Assembly: GCA_963082875.1 (NCBI GenBank)
Contig: OY720102.1
Coordinates: 14,296,990-14,360,989, forward strand
Direction: 5' to 3'
Origin: Corella eumyota
Taxonomy: Eukaryota; Chordata; Ascidiacea; Phlebobranchia; Corellidae
Length of the DNA stretch: 64,000 nucleotides
The notes below the pieces were generated by a model. That model saw nothing but the letters and a program-made list of their open reading frames with translations. It made no database searches and was not told the origin of the DNA. Positions 23,331 through 35,702 of the stretch are shown here, piece after piece (the first letter of the stretch is position 1; each line of letters opens with the position of its first letter). The position numbers and the translations under genes are program-made.

Positions 23331-25894
23331 TTTATAAACGCAAATTGCCTGATGAATTTACCATTAATGGCATTTATTTATAAATACATTAAAATTACCT
23401 TAGTGAACACACCACATACTGGTGCAATACACAATCTAAAATCAGGTTATGTTTCTTTTCGTGCCTAACATCTTCGTTTAATGCACCTTTGTTTTATTTT
23501 ATGTCAAAAGTTTTTGGTGAAATAACAGTTGGTAAATACGAGAACATTAAATTACAGTTGGTGAAATTGGTACAAAATCACACTTAACATACACATTTTT
23601 AAAATGTTAACATAGCACATAGCTTGTCATTAAGAAAAAAAAATCATAAGCATTAACGAAAATAAAGTTGTATTTTATAAATTTTGTTTCCATTTAAAAA
23701 TTAACACTTTTTAATACAAAATTATATCGTGGTACAATACAGTTGGTAAATTTGAATAAGTTATAACTAATTTAAGTTTAACATTCAAAAAAATAATTAA
23801 AATCCAGCACTTAATAGAAGCTTAACATTAAAAACATTTTAATAAAATTAAGCAGTTTTTTTTTTAATTCCAGTTTTCATATTTCTTAAAATTGACCACA
23901 ATGAAGTCTTTCAGTAGAATAATCTAAATAAGGTGAAACAAAAATTTTAAAATTTTGTACTAAACACCATAGCAATTTAAAACTAGATTTAGTTGAAAAA
24001 TAAAATATGGAAAAAAAAATTAAAAAGCAAAATACAGAATGTTAAGGTTCATGTTGTCCGGCTCTAGACAAAACAACGAGTCGTTTACCATAGTAGAGAA
24101 TTTAGGAGAGCCGTAATCCTGACAAGACAATTTCTCCATAAGTATTTCCCCATAAGAGAGAATTTTGGAAAGCCGTAAACCAGCCAGAGAAATTAGAAGC
24201 AAAAATTTAATATCACTGACAATAACAATTTGTTTGGTATTTGAAGATTCTAAACAATAATAATGTTAATTTAAATTATCATTTCATAACATGCAATTAA
24301 AATATTACTAATTAACAAACACTTTTTCATTTATTATTTGTTTTTAGCGTTTAATATTGTTGAGTTTTCTCGCTTAATGACTGTGGCAACATATTTTAAT
24401 AAACAACAAATATAAATTCGCTATATTTACTTTCTAAGTTCCAACAATCAGTAAAATTAAACAACTTACCTTAAATTAAAGGTCTTCAGCTCAACACAGC
24501 ATTTTAAAGATTATTATTGAGAATGTAAACTTATTCCTAAAAATAAATTTTATTTTAATAAATCTTGTTAAAATAACTTAATAATATGAATTTAATTATA
24601 TTAATAACAAAATCAAATTTTTATATCTTGAAAAATAGCGACACCATGTAAAAAGTTCAGAGTGTTTTTTTAAATGATGTCACAAACTGTTTTGGTGAGG
24701 TAATTATAATGTATGCTAAGATGTTAAAAGCCTAAACTAAATATAAAACAAATGATCGTACTTAAAATGTAGAAAAACTAGCAATTAAATGATGCTACCT
24801 ACAGGTTGACACAAAGGGTTTAAGGAGACAACAGAAGTATTATATGAAGAAAATGCGAATGGCTCGGTTGTAAACAATTAGGCTTGCACAGAGTTGCAAA
24901 ATTTTTATCCAAAACCTGCCTAACATATAATTTTCTTGTAAGATATTAAATCTCCTTTGTGCCAAAGTCTAACCATCACCATCATTCGATTGCAAATTAA
25001 ATTTACTTTAGAAATGGGCAAATTAAAATGTAGCACACAGGGGTCGTGACGTCTTTTCTGCAAAAAAAAATGATAATTGAAATGCATAATTTCCTCATAT
25101 AATGCGCTTGTTGACCTTTTTATTCCTCCGAGCTAATTTTTCAATTACCACTGTTCCTATTTAAGCCTATATAACACTATTTTCATTTTAACTTATTTTG
25201 TAAAAAAACAATTTAGCATTTACAATATGGAGACAGCTAATACGTAGAGAGCTAAATTAAAAAGTTTGTTAATTATAGGCATATGTCGTTAGTAAACGAA
25301 AATGTTACCTAGCAAGAAAATCTGCAAATATCATGAAAATAAAAATTTAACAAACAAGACCCCACAAAAGTTTGGTCAAAATGCTTGCAATAGCAGTGAA
25401 TTGTTTAAATGCTAAGTTCTTATAGTTTACAATTCTATGACTTCTTTCTAACTATAAACTAGATGTGATTCCAATTCTTTCAACAAAATGTATATATTAT
25501 ATAGGCCTATATTGTTTATTTTAAACATGTCATTGAGTAGATAAATTTTTATTTTTTAATTAAATATCATATATATACATCTTAATCTATTGATTTATAT
25601 GTTGGTTCTATCTATAAAAATAAAATCAACATACCGTATAGAACAAGAAAAAAATACTTCATCACAAGGTTTGTCGATTTTTAAATTTGGTTTTTAAATC
25701 ACCAAAAACTCTAAGAAATGGTGTATCTCAGTTACTGTATCTTTTTTGGAAAACCTTTTTCTTTTAGCATAAGTGTTCCTGAAATATATAACATATATAT
25801 TACCTTGCTAAGGTCTTATGTTGTTAAGACTGTCAAAAACAAATTAAAGTAACAAGACTGTTAAAAATTAAATGTCAAAAACTAGTATAAACTG

Positions 25895-26056
25895 GGTATT
25901 TATAAGCTATACAAGATCGAATGGACCAAATGGATCAAATGTATAACAAATGGATAGCAAATGAACCGAATGGATCGATCCATTTGATCGATTCGGTCCA
26001 TTCGCTAACCATTTAATATACGATCCATTCAAACCTGTATAGTTTATAGGTACCGG
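25895..26056. repeat. Palindromic minisatellite (foldback) with matching ends
   Basis: Left end GGTATTTATAAGCTATACAA and right end TGTATAGTTTATAGGTACC are inverted copies. Between them GGATCAAATG-like units on one arm face CCATTTGATC-like units on the other. GTATAAACTGGG flanks both sides (about 25885 and 26059), which could be a target duplication. The same right end closes the repeat at 39962-40334. Confidence 0.65.
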
Positions 26057-26489
26057 TATAAACTGGGCATTACCTTTTTTTCCATGTTTCCTGTTAACAT
26101 TTTACCATTTATTTTGTTCAGACAGTCAGAGAAGAAATTTACAAAACTATTCTTGAAAATACAGTTAGACATTTACTACGCCAGATTGTTTACCGTCTGA
26201 CTGCTGCATATTAAAATTTTATTTAGTAAATGAAGTACCAGTATAAGAATTGTCCAAAAAAAATTTATTCAAGTTTATACTGTCTGACTGTTGTCGGCAA
26301 GACTTATCAAGTAACAACTTAACATAGCTAAAATTGTTTAAAAGAGGGCTTTTAACTTTTAACTGTTTTTAATTTAAATATTGTATATATTTTTTTAAGT
26401 TAAAGTTAAACACTTAATAAATTATTTAAAAGAACTATAAGCTGGCCTATAAGATAGGCTACAGTTACCAAAAATTTTGAACACGATTA

Positions 26490-26660
26490 CTTTTTGAAAC
26501 AAAGTTTGTTTCTGAAACAATTTTCGAAACAAAATTTGTTTCTCGAAACGAATTTTGTTTCCAAAATTGTTTCGAGAAACAAAATTTGTTTCGAAAAGTG
26601 TTTCCGAAACGAATTTCGTTTCCAAAATTGTTTCGAGAAACAAAATTTGTTTTAAAGAGT
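26490..26660. repeat. GTTTCGA-rich cluster 2
   Basis: Alternating GAAACAAAATTTGTTTC and TTTCGAGAAACAAAATTTG units, each near-palindromic. Confidence 0.7.
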
Positions 26661-28342
26661 AAACTGTGTTTTAAATTTCGAAATTGTTTTTAGAAATAAT
26701 TTTGTTTTATACAAACAAAAACGGATTTTATTACTTAGTAATCATTTTTGACAATTTAAATGAAATTATTATAACATGAATGTAGATGTGCGAAATCACG
26801 CGGCAAAAAAACAAGCAGGCTTTATTATTACGATCTTATGTAAAAAAATAAAAAAGAGAGTCAAAACCAAATAAGGGTTAGTTTATCTAACACTTTTTTA
26901 CTCTCTTTCGAATAATATATACAACTAAGGCATACAAAAAGTAATAAAGTCAATTTAATTTAATCGGAATCAAAATAAATTTGATTAAAAATTATTTTAA
27001 AATTGCGCCCCCTAACGTTTAGTAACAAGTTTTGTGAATTTTTTTTGCGATGCATACTTATTACCAACTGACAGACTGACCAACGACAGAGCGATTATGA
27101 ACTATTTTTTTAATAATTGCTAAGAATTATTTCAGTTTTTGGTAATAAATTAGGTTATTATTTATAGTTGACTGAACTAATATAATCAAAAATGAATAAG
27201 GAAACGAATTTTGGAAGGTAATGTTTTTTATTTTCTTTTTGTTTTGACTACTCTTACTGTCTGACTGTTTTATAAGGCACGATTTGTACCATCTTACTAG
27301 TCCATCGAGTCCTATATAACTCAGAATTTTATTGTATTGTGCAATTTTAAGTGCTAAAACTCTGTTTGTCATTAAACTTTATTTTTATTAATTTATTTTT
27401 TAACTGATTGACTGAATTGGATGTAAATGTTACAAGCATTATAAGTGATTGCCAGTCGATCCATACCCCGGTTTATGTCACCAAAGCGGTCTGTACTCGA
27501 AACAACGGCAATTTTTTTTTTGCGGTGATTTTTTGCCTTTTGGACCGCTACGCAAACCTTTGTATCAACGGGCGATCCAAACTCGGTCTTTTTTACGTTA
27601 TTTGTAAATATGATATGTTGCTAGTTATAATCTATTTCTATTTTTTACCGAATAAATGTTGGATATATGCTTTAGTAAATGTGTTTTTCAACGTTTCTAG
27701 TGATAAATTATTGTGTTGTTGACATCTTTTTTGTCAGCTGCTTTTAACCATTATCGCAACCAAGACGTAAGATAAGGGTAATAGCTTTGACGTGTAATCG
27801 GAATTTTTATCAGTTGACCTTATTCATTTTAAATTATTGTCACGGTGATTAGCTTTTATAACATACCAGCGAACAACTTTGTGTATTAATAGTCTTGTTT
27901 TAAGCATAAATACATAATTTCAAAGTAAAACTTTTTACAATTCATAAACATAACAAAAAACAAATAACACAATATATTTTAATAACAAGATTTCCTTTTA
28001 ATCATTATTTTTTTGTAGATTAAAATGGTGTAAGCATACTTATTGGCCATACGCCAAATTCTGTGGCCTGACTTTTTGGTACACTTGTTCACTTAAATTG
28101 TATTAAAATTTATTAACAATACTAAGTACGACATATATAAGTACTTATCGCACATTTCTACTAAGATAAAACACTTTAAATAAACCGATTCGGCATGTAT
28201 ATGCGCCTGAATTATATAAAGGGTGACGCAATGCAAGTACGAATGGACTTGAACCCGAGTACAGATCGCCTTGTGCGCATCGACCTAAGTACGGATCGAA
28301 ATATATACCGATATATTTTAGTGTTTGTTATCGATAATTTTA

Positions 28343-31300
28343 ATGAAACAGTGTTATTTATTTTTTAGAAAGACACATTCAAGAAAAACATTTTTTTCAA
28401 GGTTCGATAAATATGAGAACAATATTAAGACATTCGTTAATATTAAAATTATTTGTAATGTTTTATCAAAATGTCAATTTGTACAAGTATGCATTTTTGT
28501 TTCAGAGGTATTTCTTCAAGTGATTCGAATACTGATAATGAACAAAAATTTATCCAGTTAGTCACAATTTATTTATTTGCCAATAATTGCATTAATTTAT
28601 GGCTGTTCTTACTAAAATTTAGATACTTGACTGTAATGTTTTTTTAGTTGTTCTAATTAATATTTAATACCGACTGCACTTAAGTCAAAATCTATATTAA
28701 AAAGCCTATTACAGCATGATAACTTTTTTTGTGCATGCTTACCTTACAAAAAAAAAATTATTTGCAATAACTTAAATATAAACTTGGGTTGTTTACAAAG
28801 TTATATATATATCTACTTTTTAGTTATTCTTTTGTGTTATCTTATTTTTGTAAAGTAGATACATTGTTTTCACCAGGCATAAAAAACTAAAACATAAAAA
28901 TCAATGTTGGAAATCTTCATCAAATAGTGAAAGCTCTGTACATGATTCTGCAAGGGAAATGTAATAGTATTTACTAAATTTTCTAAAAACATCCAAATAA
29001 GCATATTGCTGTTTGAGAATGGAGTATATATACATTGATTAATATATAATTATTTTCAATATAAAAAATTTATTTGTTGTGTTTTTAAGACAAAAGAAGA
29101 ATTTACAAAAAATAAACTTAGCTTTTTGAATCTACTAGGTACCAATACAAGAAACAAAGAAAAAAAAAGCGCTTTTCTCATACTTTAGTCAGTAAAAAAA
29201 GATCTTCTGTTAGGTGAGTTAAACGATGATATATTTAAAAAGTAAAAAATGAAATTAATAATAATCGTGGTGTTTTAGGTCATCATCAAGCAGTTCCAGT
29301 AGTGATACTGAGTCTTCGTTGCGGTTTGTTGAAAAATAATTTTTATTTTTTTGAATTATATTAATGCTTAGTTTGTTCTAAATAAGTTTTGTTATAAAAA
29401 AAGGTTATTTATTGGTAAACTAAGTGAAAAAAATTGAACTATTTTATAATTTAAATAATTTAACTACATATCCTACTATGTTCAGTAAAGTAACATTTTT
29501 TTCCAGGGATATGTTTTGTTAAGTATTTTTTATGTTTAAAATATTCTTCTTTTAATGATAGAAGGCATTTTATTTCCATGTAGATCTTACAAGTTAAAAA
29601 GGAATAACTATAATGGCAATGATTTATCCTGTATTGAATGTTCATCTGATGATGAAAGGTATTTATTAATTCACAATTTTATAATAATTTCAGTGAAAAG
29701 TAACTTATACTAAATTAAATATTTAATGATTTTTTAGTTTTTTGTACTTCCATTACATTTTATTAAATGAAGTTTAAAACGAATTAATTATTTTTTTCAG
29801 GTATTGTTATCAATTAATAAATTCTAAAAAAAAACTTAAGAAAGAATTATGTAATAGTGAAAGTTCTTCCTCACAGTCCAATAGGTTTGTAAATTTTTTA
29901 GTTTTGGGTATATCTATTATGTTTAAACTAGTATTTTTTTCTTAAAAAACTGTTATATAGTAGGGTAACTGTCTTTTTAATAATGGGGTTTTGTTATATT
30001 GGTTATTATCATAAAGTACACACAATTACAACTACTTCTAGATAATAAAAATTGGAAAAACAGGATATTTTTAATTTTTAGTGAGAGAGCTGCCTGAAGT
30101 TTAAAAACCACTGATATAGCCTATTTAAACTTTTTGTAGAAGTGTTTTGTGATACATTTTAATACTAAAATATAAAACACATAAAATCTTTTTTTAAACT
30201 AGATTTAAAACTGCAACTAGAAAAATAAGGGAATGTCCTCACTGTGGGCAAAATTTTGTTAATGTGACTCATCATCGAAAAAAACACAAAGATATTGATA
30301 AAAAAGATTTTATGTATGATTCGTTTGCTAAACGCAATAGAGTTGGTTTTTACAAAAATTATACTGGTAATATATGTTGCATTTGTAAAGTTGCAGTACT
30401 GGGAATTGAAAGTCATGTTCTTAACAAACATAAAAACATTAAAAAGGGGTCTGAAAAATTCAAAAATGTTGTTGCTCAAAGCAAAATAAACATTAACCTT
30501 CAAAATGTTTTGGAAAACTATAAAACAACACTTTTAACTATGGGAAGTGGACATAGAAATGCCGGTAGTAAATCTCAAGTCCAAACATACATACGTCAAA
30601 TATATACCCTACTATCGAGTCTGGACGACTTAAAACGACCACAAAAAATTTATAAGACTCTACATGAAAAAGTATGCAAGGAGGGCCGAGATTCTACCAG
30701 ATACTCTTATCTAGCAACGTTAAAAAATTTTATTTATTTTTTGGATATTGAGTATGAAGAATTGTTTCGTGAATATTCTGTTTCCAAACTTTTAAAACTT
30801 GTTAAGGAATGGCTTCAGCGACAACGACCAAAAAAAGAAAAAAGGGAAAAATTAGTTAAAGATAGATCTCGTCGAGCACTTGCTGAATGTGCTTTTCCTG
30901 GAAAAGTTGTTATAAAATATATAAAAGCTCAAGAATTGTTTCTAAATTCTTTAAGAAATAAAAAATGTGGATCCCTTAATTGTCAAGAAATTAAAAAACT
31001 GTGTGGGGACATTTTTGTTAGAATTATTTGCTCACAAGGCTGTAGATCAAGTGTTTTCACAGGAATGTTGTTATCGGAAATTAAAGATTGCGAAGAAACA
31101 AGTAGTGGAAACTTTTCTGTGTTAGTAAGTGATCAAAAAAAAAGAAAACGTCATGCATGTATAGTATTTAAACACAAAGAATATAAGGATGCTATTGCTG
31201 TTTCTGATCATATTTGGGCCTACTTGCAAAATTGCAACAAAATTCCTCTTGTTAATAGAGCATTTCCTTCATTTTTTGGCAATAACACTGGTGAGAAAAT

Positions 31301-31580
31301 GACTGCATCCCAATTTAATAGTATTTACAAAAAGGTCACTAAAAATTATTTTGGAAAGGGAATCAATGTAACAGAAACTAGAAAGTTAATAACAAGAGAA
31401 GTGGGTGGTAAATCGAAGGTAATACAAAGAGCAGTGGCAAGAGCTGAAGGTCATTCTGTCGAGGTACAAGATAAATTTTATGACATAACAAGCCCAGGCC
31501 AAATTGTAGAAAATGCCAGAGTATATTTAGAAAAAATAGCTGAAGGTAAAGAACCACTTCTAAGATTATTTATAGCCTAA
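28343..31580 (+). CDS. Zinc-finger protein with tyrosine-recombinase-like domain
   Basis: Likely exons: 28343-28401, 28506 to about 28560 (donor unclear), 28877-28960, 29139-29213, 29279-29323, 29584-29658, 29801-29884 and 30203-31580. The last six join in one frame at phase-2 introns, giving Ser/acid-rich (SSSSSSSSDTESS) and Lys-rich segments. The last exon is open from 30203, so the GTG at 30264 is not the start. It encodes two C2H2-like fingers (CPHCGQNFVNVTHHRKKH and CCICKVAVLGIESHVLNKH), an alpha-helical region with SGHRNAG, and a C-terminal catalytic-like domain. That domain has Arg in GCRSSVFTG (codon 31044), TETRK (Arg 31380), GHS (His 31452) and KFY (Tyr 31479), the R...R..H..Y order of tyrosine recombinases such as Crypton proteins. 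The usual first His of HxxR is Thr. It is either a transposon gene or a domesticated nuclear protein; the 5' end is uncertain. Confidence 0.7.
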
Positions 31581-31760
31581 TCTCTTAATAGTAAAGTTAA
31601 GGATTTAATAAAAGAGTGTCTTATAATCAAATTAATATAGTCAATTTAAAACTAATTGTAAAATGTAACGATTTTACTATTAATTAAACCGTAAAGATAA
31701 ATACCTCGAAATGTATCAAACTCAATAATTAAAAACAATTTATTTTAAGAATCTGTTGAC

Positions 31761-34333
31761 ATGGAGGATACAAATCTAAAAAATGCAGCTTCGACTTCCA
31801 GAGCTTCGTTTCCAAGTAAGTTGTTGTTTTTTTTTTGTTTAAACGATGTGCTTTATACAAATTTCTAAATCTTTTTTGCGTGTTTTTTTTTAAAAAACTG
31901 TTTTCATTCATTTTGTACTTTATTAGTAAAAGATGTGATTTTAAGCTTTTAATATCTTTTAACAGAACAAAATCAACATAAAATTAAATTATTGTTTAAA
32001 ATTATAAAAAAGCCTTTTATAATCAATAGGGCTAATTTATATTATGCTAATTTTTTAATTTAAATATTTATAAGTTATTAAAAATGGTTAATAATTATTA
32101 TTTTATAAAAATAAGAGTAGTACTACCTTGTTTAGTTGCAATTTAAGGTAAATGCACTGTATATATAATATTTAATAAAAATAAAATAAATTCTTTTTAT
32201 TGCAGAAGAAACAACAACTGTTGGTTATAACTTGAATAAAGTAAGAGTGGATTCAAATAACATATTGTATGACAATTTTAGCAATAACTCAGAGGAGTAC
32301 TGTGGTTCAACTACACCACCAGCAACAGGTTTGTAATAAGTAGCGTAATATGTAAAAATAAAATTTTGATTAAAAATAAAATTGCTTGCTAGGTTTTTAA
32401 TTTATTATTTTATAAAAATAAAAGCATTATTTTTATTAAAAATAGAACAAATTATTTTTATTGCAGAGGAAACAACAACAGTTGGTTATAACTTGAATGA
32501 AGTAAGAGTGAATTTACATAACATATTGTATGACAATACTAGCAATAACTCAGAGGAGTACTGTGGTTCAACTACACCACCAGCAACAGGTTTGTGTTAC
32601 TAACTGAGTAAAAATAGCAGTATGATTAAAATAATATAACAATAATTTCTGGTAAAAAAATACCACAAAAAAGCCAATTAACTAAAGCAGCAGCATTACT
32701 ATTATTAACCTTAAAAAATTACCATAAACAGTTATACTTTTATATATTCCGTAGAATTATTTGAGAAAATGGAAAAACAAAACGAAATTACGAAAATTGA
32801 TAATCTGTACAATCCTCTATCTGGTAAGTGTATTTTTGTTGTTGTTTATGCCTTATTCAAACATTAAACAAATTTTGTCAACTGTATGAAAACTGTATAT
32901 ATGACAAAGATAGGCGTTTTATTTTTTCATAGCGTAATGTTTTGTAAAGTTTAGCTGGTCTATTTTAATTTGATATGACAGATTATGGCCTACTTGGTTA
33001 ATTTACAAGAATAGTTAAACCAGAAATTAAATAATAACTTGTGTACCAGAGACAGTTTATTGTCATGAATTAATACACAGAATAAAATAAAGATTTAAAA
33101 TCATTTTTTATACGATTATGAAAAATGTTACAAAAATTAAGGAAGTTAAGTTTGAAAAATGTAGTTTATCTGTGAAGTGTTTATAATTTAAATTAATTAA
33201 AATTGTTAATTATGTCTGCTTTTTGATGCACATTTTACAAATATATGATATCCAACTAGGCATTTTAAACCTTTAAACTAGAGTTGTAAATATATATTTT
33301 TATAGTTTTTTACATTCTATTTTGATTTTCATTTTTTTGGGTATGTGCAGTGGTTGGTTGATTGGTTGACTCCTATTAAAGTTAAGTATTACATTACAGA
33401 AAATATATGGTAATGTAAATTTATTGAAGGTCAAGGAGACATGTTACATGTCTGAGGGTGCATGCACCCCCATTTATAATTTTGCTGTGTATGTCGCACC
33501 TGTAAGTTATTTGCAAAATGCTGCATTTTTGGCGTTAAATTGATAGTTATATATGCAAACTAAAAAATTTCGCGATAATTAATGCTTGAAATGTCAGCAA
33601 GTTTCTTTGAAATGTCGCTAAGAAAACAGCTTTTTCTGTTGTGGAATTGTCGCCATGTTGTGGAATGTCTAAAACTGTCATTTGTATTGCAGCCAATGGA
33701 CATGAATATATTATATCTGCTTTTTTTACTATAAGAAATAAATTAATTTTAATACTCAAAGAAATAATAACTTAGTCAATATTAATATACTGCTGTAGAA
33801 TAAAAAGCACTTTAATATTTACTACCTATGTGATTTGTTTACAGTTAGTTTAACCTGTTAAAGTTTAAATAATAAATTTAGATGCTACTATATTATAACA
33901 AAGTCATTTTAAAAAAATGATATTTTTTTTATGTTTAAATTGCACATTACTTTTTATGGTTGTAAATTTTGTTATTTTAATTGCATAGATACCTCTAAAC
34001 GCTTTATAAGAGTCAAATTCATCGATGACGACTTGGAACTGGATGTTTATCGCCCTTGTGACGTAAAAATAGATGGAAGTAAACTTGCAGATTTCCACAA
34101 TATTAAAGTAGAGGACAAACTTTTTGTAAGGTGGCCTCATGACCGAAGATTTTATGATGCTTGTCTTATAACTAAATGTAAGTTCACTAATAATTTTTTT
34201 AAAATATATATATTAAAATATATACCTGTGATTAAATTTGTAAAATGAACTGTTTTTTGTTATAGATTCTCCTACAAAAAGATTTTCAGATAGCGAGATT
34301 TATTCGCCAAAGAAAAAAAGAAAACTTTTTTAA
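31761..34333 (+). CDS. Tudor-like nuclear protein, six exons (208 codons)
   Basis: Exons 31761-31815, 32206-32328, 32467-32589, 32755-32823, 33989-34177 and 34266-34333 (TAA) join with no stop, and every intron is phase 1 with GT-AG ends. The start MEDTNLKNAASTS is the first ATG in this frame. Exons 2 and 3 are near-identical 41-residue repeats (TTTVGYNL, YDN, EEYCGSTTPPAT). Exon 5 (residues about 124-187) contains RVKFIDDDLELDVY and LFVRWPHDRRFYDACLI, which resembles Tudor-type chromatin-binding barrels. The last exon ends SPKKKRKLF, a classic monopartite nuclear localisation signal. It lies 180 bases downstream of the recombinase-like gene on the same strand, so the two may be co-regulated or belong to one element. 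The exact family is not recognised. Confidence 0.65.
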
Positions 34334-34410
34334 GTTATTAAAAAAAAAAATTATTCGTCTGTATTAAAAATAAAACTAAATTATGATCTAAAATTTGCAA
34401 TGTATAAGTA

Positions 34411-35508
34411 AGTCAATGGAGGTAATTATTGGATGTTTTTGATAAAATTGGCCATCACTTTTTTGTTTTAATTTTTAAGTCAAATATTTTGTTCAATTAT
34501 TACCCCTGCAAATGGGGTGATTAATGGACACATGGGAGGAAATTAATGGACGCTTTTTTGTAGAACATAAAATAGATATGTAGAAAGGAAAATTTCATTT
34601 ACGACGTGAAATACCTATACTCATTACAATTTTCATAAGGCCATATTCATTTTTTATGGGTCTGTAACGTTTTTTTTGTAATAAATGCATGGGTGGAACA
34701 TATTTTTAATATGGAAAACTGCTCATGGGAGACTAAACTTCTTTTTTTAAAGTTATAAACTACAAATAATCTCCACTTATTATGTTTTTAATGTTCATGT
34801 TTTCCTAACATTCGCGGGTTTTACATATGCTTTATCTGTCAACTTTTTATACTAAAAAAAACTAACATATAATTTTTCTATTCATTCACATGGATTTCTC
34901 TTTTGATGCTTTTATTTTTGTAAAAAAGTAAGTTTCTTAAAGCTCTTTCGTGATGATTTTTTGTCTTAGATAATTGATTTTGTAAATATTGTTACAAATA
35001 CTTTCTTGGCATTTTTAAATTAAGAGTTTTATAACAGTTGTTCCTTTTTTTTTTTTAAAACCCTTGAGTGTTGTTAATGTTAATTAGTGTTTTTGTAATA
35101 ACTGTTATTTTAAGGTACTGTAGGATTAGTTTGCATTGTAAAAAAAACAAAAAAATTTTCATAAAATGCATCCAATAATTTCCCCCATTCATCATAATAG
35201 TGTGGAGGTAATATTTGGAGGCATATTGTTAAAACTGTGATGCAAATATAAGTGTGACATTGAGCTTTATATGGTTAGGAATATTTTTAGTTTATATTGT
35301 CAATTCAATTAGATATTTCGAAAAATTTAAATTTTTTTTTAATTTTTAAAACAACATAATTTTTTTCTGAAAATATAATTAAAAAAAATGCTAATCATTT
35401 AAGCCTTACTATTAAGATAATATAACCACAAAACCCTGAAAAAAAACGGGAATGGTGTCCACTAATTACCTCCCAATTTTAACTGTCCATTTATTACCTC
35501 TATTGACT
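34411..35508. mobile_element. Inverted-repeat DNA element (MITE-like), about 1.1 kb
   Basis: Ends are inverted copies of about 23 bases: left AGTCAATGGAGGTAATTATT, right (reverse complement) AGTCAATAGAGGTAATAAAT. Related sub-terminal GGAGGTAAT motifs recur inside. No ORF is seen. The target duplication is at most TA and could not be fixed. Flanks are AT-rich. Confidence 0.55.
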
Positions 35509-35702
35509 ATACATATATTTTATTATAAATAGTTGTTTAACAAACTGCTTTTAACCATTATCATAAATAAATTTATCATAATCATTTTAAATATAAAAAT
35601 GTTAATAATGTGTACTTTCTGGTTTTTAAAATTTCTCATTACCTTTATTTTGGTTAAAAATTGGCCTTAAAAAAAACAATTTAATTTTTTTCAAAAACTT
35701 TT

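Larger units (their letters stand above)
23331..28342. other. 5-kb AT-rich stretch of the island, no gene recognised
   Basis: Long A/T runs and only short ORFs without recognisable domains. It contains the hairpin at 25895-26056, a GTTTCGA cluster at 26490-26660, and scattered TGTCTGACTG motifs (near 26200, 26280 and 27258). At 24080-24180 two imperfect copies of AGAGAATTTTGGAAAGCCGTAA occur about 70 bases apart. The part just before 28342 may hold the promoter of the following gene. Confidence 0.5.

Noticed and set aside
27408-27722. 104-codon ORF in the island
   Set aside because: No domain or splice support; composition resembles the AT-rich surroundings.
30264-31580. Start of the recombinase-like protein at 30264
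   Set aside because: That codon is GTG; the frame is open to an acceptor at 30203 and the first zinc finger begins upstream.
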